35,011 nt of DNA from Dermatophilaceae bacterium (GTDB lineage: Bacteria; Actinomycetota; Actinomycetes; Actinomycetales; Dermatophilaceae), in assembly GCA_014377705.1 (NCBI GenBank), contig JACMPC010000229.1:1-35011 (forward strand). The letters run 5' to 3'. Position numbers and translations under genes: made by a program. Position 1 is the first letter of the stretch. Every line of letters starts with the position of its first letter. Under the pieces are notes generated by a model. The model was not told the origin of the DNA, made no database searches, and was given only the letters and a program-made list of their open reading frames with translations. This document shows positions 26,086 to 32,128 of the stretch, in pieces.

Positions 26086-27290
26086 GCACACGACCACCCA
26101 GCACCCGCGTGAAGCCGAACCCGCTTGACCTGGCCGGGATCGACGACCTGCTCAGCGCCGAGGAGAAGGCCGTGCGGGCCGCCGTGCGTCAGGTCTGCGC
26201 GTCCTCGGTCGACCCTTACATCGCCGGCTGGTTCGAGTCCGGTGACCTGCCCGGCATCCGCGACCTCGCCAGGGAGCTGGGCAAGCTCGGCCTGCTCGGG
26301 ATGCATCTGGAGGGCTACGGCTGCGCCGGCATGTCGGCGGTCGACTACGGGCTGGCCTGCCTGGAGCTGGAAGCCTCCGACTCCGGCATCCGCTCTCTGG
26401 TCAGCGTTCAGGGATCCCTGGCGATGTTCGCGATCTGGGAGCACGGCACCGAGGCACAGAAGCAGGAGTGGCTGCCGGCGATGGCTGCCGGCGAGGCCAT
26501 CGGGTGCTTCGGCCTGACCGAGCCCGACCACGGCTCCGACCCTGCCGACATGCACACCAGGGCCCGTCGAGTCGGCGACAGCGGCGCCGCGGACTGGATC
26601 CTGGACGGGTCGAAGATGTGGATCACGAACGGTTCCGTGGCCGACGTCGCCGTCGTCTGGGCCCAGACCGATGATGGTATCCGCGGCTTCGTGGTGCCGA
26701 CCGGCACGCCTGGCTTCTCGGCGCCGCTGATCAAGCACAAGATGTCCCTTCGGGCCTCCATCACCAGCGAGCTGGTCCTGGACGGGGTGCGCCTGCCGCA
26801 CGATGCGGTGTTCCCGCAGGTCCGCGGGCTCAAGGGCCCGCTGTCCTGCCTGAACGAGGCCCGCTACGGGATCCTGTGGGGCGCGATGGGCGCCGCCCGC
26901 AGCTCGTTCCAGGCGGCCCTGGAGTATGCCGGCCAGCGCGAGCAGTTCGGCCGCCCGATCAGCGGGTTCCAGCTCACCCAGAACAAGCTCGCCGGCATGG
27001 CCGTCGACCTCACCACCGGCACCCTGCTCGCTCTGCACCTCGGGCGTCGCAAGGACCTGGTGGGCCTGCGCCCCGAGCAGGTCAGCATGGGCAAGCTCAA
27101 CAACGTCAACAAGGCGCTGGAGATCTGTCGAACCGCCCGAACCATCATGGGCGCCAACGGGATCTCCCTGGAGTACCCGGTGATCCGGCACATGGCCAAC
27201 CTCGAGTCCGTGCTGACCTACGAGGGCACTCCCGAGATGCACATCCTGATGATCGGCCAGGCGCTGACCGGCCAGGCGGCCTTCCGCTGA
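26082..27290 (+). CDS. gcdH: Glutaryl-CoA dehydrogenase-like acyl-CoA dehydrogenase
   Basis: 402 residues, FAD flavoprotein of the acyl-CoA dehydrogenase family. The segment Ser-Gly-Ile-Arg104-Ser-Leu-Val-Ser-Val-Gln matches the region holding Arg94 of human glutaryl-CoA dehydrogenase, which holds the terminal carboxylate. The catalytic base Glu381 is in Thr-Tyr-Glu-Gly-Thr-Pro, followed by a C-terminus close to the human one. Other family motifs are Cys-Phe-Gly-Leu-Thr-Glu-Pro-Asp-His-Gly-Ser and Trp-Ile-Thr-Asn-Gly. By family it oxidises and decarboxylates glutaryl-CoA to crotonyl-CoA. Last gene of the operon, with a strong hairpin 30 bp after its stop. Assignment to glutaryl-CoA rather than adipyl-CoA rests on motifs only. 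Confidence 0.9.
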   Translation: MSTRPPSTRVKPNPLDLAGIDDLLSAEEKAVRAAVRQVCASSVDPYIAGWFESGDLPGIRDLARELGKLGLLGMHLEGYGCAGMSAVDYGLACLELEASDSGIRSLVSVQGSLAMFAIWEHGTEAQKQEWLPAMAAGEAIGCFGLTEPDHGSDPADMHTRARRVGDSGAADWILDGSKMWITNGSVADVAVVWAQTDDGIRGFVVPTGTPGFSAPLIKHKMSLRASITSELVLDGVRLPHDAVFPQVRGLKGPLSCLNEARYGILWGAMGAARSSFQAALEYAGQREQFGRPISGFQLTQNKLAGMAVDLTTGTLLALHLGRRKDLVGLRPEQVSMGKLNNVNKALEICRTARTIMGANGISLEYPVIRHMANLESVLTYEGTPEMHILMIGQALTGQAAFR

Positions 27291-27319
27291 GTCGGTGCTG
27301 TCCGTCCTTATGACCGGCT

Positions 27320-27353
27320 ACGGCCGCACCTCGTAGGTTCGAGGTGCGGCCGT
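27320..27353. terminator. Strong hairpin terminator between convergent operons, 14-bp stem
   Basis: CGGCCGCACCTCG / CGAGGTGCGGCCG (27321-27333 and 27340-27352) is extended by an A-T pair and has a 6-base loop. It lies between the acyl-CoA dehydrogenase stop and the permease stop, so it can serve both strands. There is no U-tract. Confidence 0.85.
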
Positions 27354-27428
27354 GGGGCTCTCTGCGCCGGTCTGGCGATCCTGGCACGAGCCAGGGCCCA
27401 ACCGCCAGCCCCGTTCGTGCCCGCGGGC

Positions 27429-29243
27429 TCAGACCAGAACGGCGGGCAGGCTCGCGATCACATGGGTGACCGAAATGGCCGGGTAGGCATGTCGCGCCCG
27501 CTCGACGATGTCGTGCCGCAACCAGGGGGAGGACTCCGCCGGATACGTGACGATGACGATCTGATCGGGCCCGAAGGCCGCGACGGCGTACTCCAGGGCG
27601 CGCATCGGCAGTCGGTCGCCGAAGCCTCCCTTGGCCGAGAGCCCTTCGGCTCGCAGCGTCGAGAGCGTGTCCTCGAGCCGGGCCCGTGCCTCCTCGATGC
27701 TGGCTTCCTCGACCCAGACCCCGCCGATCGGGGTCACGCCGGTGTCGATGAAGTGAGCGGGTGCGCAGACGAAGAACTTCGTCTCCTGGAGCCTGTCGAT
27801 TCGTTGCAGCTCGTCCAGGAGCTCGGCCGCGGCCACCGTCTTGTTGGCCAGAACGAGCACCCGGTTGACCTTGTGCTTCACCTTCGCCGGCTGCGCGGCA
27901 TCGACCGATCCCTGCCTCCAGCGGATGATGACGTAAAGCCCGAGCATGACAGCCCAGACGAGCAGGCTGAGCACGAGCTGTGGGCGCACCAGCTTGTCGA
28001 GGTACATCTGCAGGAGCACCCCCAGGATGGCGGCGATCGTGACGATCGACAGGACCGGGTGGAACCACATCTTGACGATCAGCTTGTTCGGCGCGGTCCG
28101 TCCTCGCAGCACCACCTGCGAGATGGCAATGAGCAGGTAGACGAACAGGATGACGGCACCTGACGAGTTGAGCAGGAACACGAAGATTGTCTTGGGTGAG
28201 ATCGCTGCAGCGATCACACACAGGTAGCCGACGACGGTGGACGTCAGAATCGCCACCACGGGGACGCCTCGCGAGCTCACCCGGGTCATCAGGGCGGGTG
28301 CCTCGCGGCGGCCGGCCAGCACGAAGAGCATCCGCGAAGCGGTGTACAGCCCGGAGTTCAGGCAGGACAGGACGGCTGTCAGGACCACCGCGTTCATGAT
28401 GTTGTCAGCGAACGGAATCCCCATAGCCCTCATGGCGGAGACATAGGGCGAAGCGCCGACCTCGGTGGAGTTCCACGGCAGGATGACGGACAGCAGGAAG
28501 ATCGAGCCTACGAAGAAGATGAGGATTCGGGCGACGACCGAGTTGGTGGCCTTGGCGATGGCACGCTTCGGGTTGTCCGACTCAGCGGCGGCGATGGTGG
28601 CGATCTCGGCCCCGACCATGGAGAAGATGACGACGACGATGGCCGTGACGATCGAGCTGGCACCATGGGGCAGGAACCCGCCGTGCGCGGTCAGGTTGCT
28701 GAAGTCCATCTCCTTGTTGGGCCACAGGCCGAGCACGAAGGCTGTGCCCAGGGCGAGGAAGGCAATGATCGTGGCCACCTTGATGCCGGCGAACCAGAAC
28801 TCGAACTCCCCGAACGACGTCACCGAGAACACGTTGGTCGCGGTCATCAGGACCATGAGGACCAGGGACATGAGCCACAACGGGGCGTCGAACCAGAAGG
28901 TCAGGATCTTGGCCCCGGCGACGGCCTCGAAGCCGACGACGATCACCCAGAAGTACCAGTAGAGCCAGGCGGCTGAGAAGCCCGCCCACCCGCCGAGCGC
29001 TTTGCGGGCGTACTCGGTGAACGACCCCGTCTGCGGGTCGGCCGTGGCCATCTCCCCCAGCATCCGCATCACCATGACGATGAGCACGCCGGCCAGCGCG
29101 TAGCTGAGGAAGGCGGCCGGACCGGTCTCGTTGATGACGACGCCCGACCCGACGAACAGGCCCGCGCCAATGACCCCGCCGATCGCGATCATCGTGAGGT
29201 GGCGTTGTTTGAGGCCCGCATGCAGGTGCGTGGGTTCGCTCAT
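27429..29243 (-). CDS. APC-family amino acid permease with C-terminal cytosolic domain
   Basis: 604 residues from the ATG at 29243; an ATG two codons upstream is an alternative. Twelve membrane segments over residues about 15-455, with the APC entry motif Ile-Gly-Gly-Val-Ile-Gly-Ala-Gly-Leu-Phe-Val-Gly-Ser-Gly. It resembles GABA permease (GabP) and related amino-acid/proton symporters, which are usually about 450-480 residues long. The remaining 145 residues are a soluble alpha/beta domain (Arg-Val-Leu-Val-Leu-Ala-Asn start, regular strand-helix pattern) resembling universal-stress-type or other nucleotide-binding folds. It may sense a nucleotide; that is inference. It is convergent with the aminotransferase operon, so import of an omega-amino acid is the likely role. 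It follows the NylB-like gene by 190 bp and may have its own promoter. Confidence 0.9.
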   Translation of the reverse strand: MSEPTHLHAGLKQRHLTMIAIGGVIGAGLFVGSGVVINETGPAAFLSYALAGVLIVMVMRMLGEMATADPQTGSFTEYARKALGGWAGFSAAWLYWYFWVIVVGFEAVAGAKILTFWFDAPLWLMSLVLMVLMTATNVFSVTSFGEFEFWFAGIKVATIIAFLALGTAFVLGLWPNKEMDFSNLTAHGGFLPHGASSIVTAIVVVIFSMVGAEIATIAAAESDNPKRAIAKATNSVVARILIFFVGSIFLLSVILPWNSTEVGASPYVSAMRAMGIPFADNIMNAVVLTAVLSCLNSGLYTASRMLFVLAGRREAPALMTRVSSRGVPVVAILTSTVVGYLCVIAAAISPKTIFVFLLNSSGAVILFVYLLIAISQVVLRGRTAPNKLIVKMWFHPVLSIVTIAAILGVLLQMYLDKLVRPQLVLSLLVWAVMLGLYVIIRWRQGSVDAAQPAKVKHKVNRVLVLANKTVAAAELLDELQRIDRLQETKFFVCAPAHFIDTGVTPIGGVWVEEASIEEARARLEDTLSTLRAEGLSAKGGFGDRLPMRALEYAVAAFGPDQIVIVTYPAESSPWLRHDIVERARHAYPAISVTHVIASLPAVLV

Positions 29244-29297
29244 GATCATCCGTTTCTGGGCATGGCAGTGACAGGGCAGGGATCTGGAAGCATGGAA

Positions 29298-29347
29298 CAT
29301 CGACGAACATCCGGTCGATGGCTTTCGCGCGAAGATTACGCGCGAAG
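29298..29347. promoter_or_regulatory. Inverted and direct repeats upstream of the permease gene
   Basis: CATCGAC / GTCGATG (29298-29304, 29314-29320) is a 7-bp dyad. It is followed by two copies of CGCGCGAAG spaced 13 bp apart (29326-29334, 29339-29347), the first within the perfect palindrome TTCGCGCGAA (29324-29333). These are candidate regulator sites for a separate permease promoter, or a terminator remnant after the hydrolase gene. Confidence 0.4.
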
Positions 29348-29433
29348 TCGCGACAGCGCGCGGTGGAATTTCGCCGATCGGCAGTCTCGGTGCGGCACCA
29401 GGTCTCCTGCCCAGGGAGGCGAACGGGGCTAGC

Positions 29434-30696
29434 TCAGATCACGGAGTCGTGAGCCGGCGAGGCGCTGCCCTTGCGGTTCAGGCCCCAGATCACTCCCGGC
29501 AGGCGCTGCCGGGTATCGCTGGCATCGCTGCGCGCCAGGGCCCCGCCGATGGCGTCGAAAGCCCGGATCGTGTCCTGCAGATGCGCCGGACTCTGCGGTT
29601 CGGGCCAGCTCGAGAGCTTGACGCACACCGTCCGGGTCCGTCTGCTCACGTGGATCATCTGACCGTAGATGCCCAGGCAGACCAGAACATCGCCATGGGG
29701 ACCAGGCCGGAACCAGAACTGGTTGCGGTACCACCCGCCGGGGAACATCTGCTCTGCGGGTGAGCTGGCGAAAGCCCCCCGCACGTCCGCGTCGACCGCC
29801 CAGGCCTGACGCATCCACCGCAACGGCACCACCGCCCGGGTCCCGCCCACGCCGTCCGGTGCGGTGCCCCCGTCCAGCAGGAGCTGCCCGAAGCGTGCGA
29901 CATCACGGGCGGTGGCACTGAGCCCGCCGTCGTGCAGCGCAGTGCCGTTCCCGTCACACACGAAGTCGGCGTCCTGCCCGGCTCCCATCGGCTGCCAGAG
30001 CAGCGAGCTCACCAGCTCCGGCATCTCGCTGCCCGCGGCTCGTTCGCAGGCCCAGCCGAGAACATCAGCCTCAGCCGACCGGTAGCGAAACTCGCCACCA
30101 TGAGGGGCGTCTGCCTCCAGCGTGCAGAGGTAGGGGTAGAGCCCGTACGGTCCCCCGCCTCCGCGCCGGCTCTGGGCGATCCACCGATCCAGCTCGCGGA
30201 TCTCCGCCATCGGGTTGGCGTATTCTTCGGAAAAGCGGACCCCGGTGCGCATGTCGAGGACATGACGGACGGTGGCGCCCCGGTAGCCCGACCCCTCCAG
30301 CTCCGGCACGTAGTCGGTCACCAGCCGTTCCGGGTCGAGGTCGCCGCGCTCGATCAGGACGGCGGCCACACACCCCACGACGGGCTTGCTCAGCGACAGC
30401 AGCGGGTGCGCCCGCTCCGGGTGGCCGTGCTCGCCGTAACGCTCGAACACGATGCCGCCGTCCTGCACGACCACGCAGGTATCAGTGAACGTGCCGGCCA
30501 GGATCGAGGACACCCGCGACGAGGTCCCGTCGACCCGGTCAACCTCGAGGGCGCCGACATCCAGCGGGTCGGGAACCACCTCCAGCTCGCGCGCGACGTC
30601 GGCCCGGCGAACGAGCTTGTGCAGGAGGGGCGGGTGGGCGAGCGGCTGCTGGAAGAGGGGCGGGTGGGCTGCCCCCGATGCCGTCAGCCCCGCCAC
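29434..30696 (-). CDS. NylB-like serine hydrolase (beta-lactamase/esterase VIII fold)
   Basis: 420 residues from a GTG at 30696, which overlaps the end of the small HTH gene by 13 bp; upstream in-frame sequence is Arg/Gly-rich and lies antisense-like over that gene. The catalytic set of the NylB branch is visible: Ser101-Leu-Ser-Lys104, and Tyr205 in Phe-Arg-Tyr-Arg-Ser-Ala, followed by Asp-Val-Leu-Gly-Trp and Glu-Arg, as in NylB. Further matches are Leu-Asp-Met-Arg-Thr-Gly-Val-Arg-Phe and Val-Lys-Leu-Ser-Ser-Trp-Pro near the C-terminus. NylB of Arthrobacter hydrolyses the 6-aminohexanoate linear dimer; most relatives have unknown amide or ester substrates. No signal peptide, so cytosolic. 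It is a diverged paralogue of the hydrolase at 32129-33451. An Ala-His-Pro-Pro-Leu repeat occurs near its N-terminus. Confidence 0.85.
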   Translation of the reverse strand: MAGLTASGAAHPPLFQQPLAHPPLLHKLVRRADVARELEVVPDPLDVGALEVDRVDGTSSRVSSILAGTFTDTCVVVQDGGIVFERYGEHGHPERAHPLLSLSKPVVGCVAAVLIERGDLDPERLVTDYVPELEGSGYRGATVRHVLDMRTGVRFSEEYANPMAEIRELDRWIAQSRRGGGGPYGLYPYLCTLEADAPHGGEFRYRSAEADVLGWACERAAGSEMPELVSSLLWQPMGAGQDADFVCDGNGTALHDGGLSATARDVARFGQLLLDGGTAPDGVGGTRAVVPLRWMRQAWAVDADVRGAFASSPAEQMFPGGWYRNQFWFRPGPHGDVLVCLGIYGQMIHVSRRTRTVCVKLSSWPEPQSPAHLQDTIRAFDAIGGALARSDASDTRQRLPGVIWGLNRKGSASPAHDSVI

Positions 30697-30950
30697 CGTG
30701 ACCAGACTGCCTGCTTGGTGGTGCCCGTCGCCTCTGCTACCTGAGACCACGAACCATGCTCGGCCAGGGAGCGCGCGGACTCTCCGACGCACTCGCCCGC
30801 GTACTGGCTCAGGCCGAGCAGCTCCTGGAACGCCGCGAGGTCCGTCCGCCTCGCCAGCGCCCCCAGCGCTGCGCGAGCCTGCTCGGCCAGCTGCGCCGCG
30901 GTGATGCTCTCTGACTCGTCTGACTCGTCCGGCTCGTCTTGCTCGGGCAT
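30684..30950 (-). CDS. Small HTH protein
   Basis: 88 residues, ATG at 30950 with GGGAGGGGG upstream. The first 15 residues are an acidic Asp/Glu/Ser repeat (Ser-Asp-Glu units in the DNA as well). The middle is helical, and the last 25 residues form a short HTH (Ser-Trp-Ser-Gln-Val-Ala-Glu-Ala-Thr-Gly, then Lys-Gln-Ala-Val-Trp-Ser-Arg-Trp) of a type common in actinobacteria as a stand-alone or fused module. It starts 36 bp after the C45 hydrolase stop and overlaps the NylB-like gene by 13 bp, so it is co-expressed with both. It may be a small DNA-binding regulator of this locus; whether it binds the palindromes at 31995-32050 is unknown. Confidence 0.75.
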   Translation of the reverse strand: MPEQDEPDESDESESITAAQLAEQARAALGALARRTDLAAFQELLGLSQYAGECVGESARSLAEHGSWSQVAEATGTTKQAVWSRWRG

Positions 30951-30986
30951 GACTGTCGGCCCCCTCCCACGGTGGCTTCGGGGTCG

Positions 30987-31997
30987 TCATGTTACGCCGC
31001 GCCCCGCCTCCGTCAGGACGAAGTCCTTCGTGCCGTCCGGTGAGGTGAACGACCGGCGCCACGACGAGTCCGGCCAGTGGTACTCCACGACATCCGCCTC
31101 CGGGAGATAGACGGCGGTGTACAGCGTCCCGAAGCCTCGCGAGTAGGCTTGGTTGTACAACGGCTTCCGCAGGAAGGCCGCGGTCGCCCGCTGCGCGTCG
31201 GGAGCCGACTGGACGAGCCGGATCAGCTCATCCTGTCGACCGACGCTGTTCAGCACCCGGGCACGCTCGGGATACTCGGGCACCAGGCCGCGATGGTTGG
31301 TGGCCAGCGGCGTGTCGAAGAACGCCGGCCGACTCCCCGGGGCGACGAAGGCGGTGACGGTCGCCCCCGAGCGATCCGAGATCGTCAGGTTGTACGTCAT
31401 GGACACCGGAACCCGCTCCAGCACCGCGCGGGCGCTCTTCACGGTGGCGCACACCTCGAGCAGATAGCGGACCACCAGCGAGATGCCGAAGCCGCGACCG
31501 GAGCCGGGCCGTCCGCCAAAGGTGAACGACACCACCAGCCCGTCGTCGTTCATCCCGTCCAGCAGCCCCCACAGGCAGTCGCCGGTGCCGATCACCCGTC
31601 GTTTGGCAAAGCGGCTGGAGTACACGACCTGCTCGAACAGCTCCGGGCTGTAGTCGTAGTTCCGGATCAGCACCCGTTGCGGATGCTGGAGGGCCAGCTG
31701 GGCGCAACCCGGTTCGAAGGCCGGGGGATCCCACAGGCTCAGCATGCGTGCGGCCAGCTCGTCATCACCGGCCAGGGCGGCGAGCTGCTTCCAGGTCGGT
31801 ACGAGCTCCGGCATGTGTCGTCGCAGGGCCTCCGTGCAGGTCGCCAGGTCAGGTCGTCGGTCCAGGCCCTCGCAGGCATACCACCTGCGGTAGGCGGGCC
31901 AGGTGGACTCGAAGAGGAGCTGCCACCTCGTCCCGGGGGTGTCCTCTCGGATTCCATACATGGTCAGGTGCTGCTGCCGGCTCTGCGAAGTAGTCAT
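30987..31997 (-). CDS. C45-type Ntn hydrolase (acyl-transferase/amide hydrolase family)
   Basis: 336 residues from the ATG at 31997. It resembles peptidase family C45 and the related linear-amide C-N hydrolases: a helical pro-segment, then Pro-Gly97-Cys98-Ala, where autocleavage would expose Cys98 as N-terminal nucleophile. Arg-Asn-Tyr-Asp-Tyr at about 112 corresponds to the Arg-Asn-x-Asp motif, and Gly-Leu-Leu-Asp-Gly-Met-Asn-Asp-Asp-Gly-Leu follows. The family cleaves or forms amides of small molecules, including the penicillin acyltransferase of fungi and acyl-homoserine-lactone or N-acyl-amino-acid hydrolases. No signal peptide. First gene of a group with the HTH protein, a NylB-like hydrolase and an amino-acid permease. 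A palindrome covers its start codon, and no ribosome-binding site is visible. Confidence 0.82.
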   Translation of the reverse strand: MTTSQSRQQHLTMYGIREDTPGTRWQLLFESTWPAYRRWYACEGLDRRPDLATCTEALRRHMPELVPTWKQLAALAGDDELAARMLSLWDPPAFEPGCAQLALQHPQRVLIRNYDYSPELFEQVVYSSRFAKRRVIGTGDCLWGLLDGMNDDGLVVSFTFGGRPGSGRGFGISLVVRYLLEVCATVKSARAVLERVPVSMTYNLTISDRSGATVTAFVAPGSRPAFFDTPLATNHRGLVPEYPERARVLNSVGRQDELIRLVQSAPDAQRATAAFLRKPLYNQAYSRGFGTLYTAVYLPEADVVEYHWPDSSWRRSFTSPDGTKDFVLTEAGRGVT

Positions 31998-32023
31998 GCC
32001 GTCAAGGTTTACTTGACGGCATG
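31995..32023. promoter_or_regulatory. Palindromic operator 1, covering the C45 gene start
   Basis: Perfect 12-bp inverted repeat CATGCCGTCAAG / CTTGACGGCATG around the 5-base spacer GTTTA. The left arm contains the start codon of the C45 gene (31995-31997). The core GTCAAG-N5-CTTGAC is identical to that of operator 2, with centres 30 bp apart. Confidence 0.8.
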
Positions 32024-32035
32024 CACGTTCGTCAA
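32006..32035 (-). promoter_or_regulatory. Predicted promoter of the C45 hydrolase gene (leaderless)
   Basis: On the minus strand TTGACG (32035-32030) and TAAACC (32011-32006) are 18 bp apart. The start of transcription would fall within about two bases of the ATG at 31997. Both boxes lie inside the palindromes, so repressor binding would block it. The -10 match is imperfect. Confidence 0.4.
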
Positions 32036-32050
32036 GATTTTCTTGACGAA
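32028..32050. promoter_or_regulatory. Palindromic operator 2 between divergent hydrolase genes
   Basis: Perfect 9-bp inverted repeat TTCGTCAAG / CTTGACGAA around the spacer ATTTT. Same core and spacer length as operator 1, and the two lie about three helical turns apart on the same DNA face. Its right arm also supplies TTGACG, a possible -35 element for the plus-strand gene. Confidence 0.8.
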
Positions 32051-32128
32051 ATCTCCCGGGGAGGTCCGGTTAGAAAGACCACACTGTGTCAACGGTTCGC
32101 ACAGAGCCCTTTCAGGTAGCGTGCCCCC

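Noticed and set aside
21903-27290. Simple GABA-to-succinate operon
   Set aside because: GABA breakdown needs neither a CoA-transferase nor a glutaryl-CoA-dehydrogenase-like enzyme; the longer-chain route explains all four genes better, though GABA use by the first enzyme is not excluded.
30697-31062. N-terminal extension of the NylB-like hydrolase up to 31062
   Set aside because: It would run through the small HTH gene and the C45 gene end, is Arg/Gly-rich and lacks homology-like features; the GTG at 30696 is preferred.
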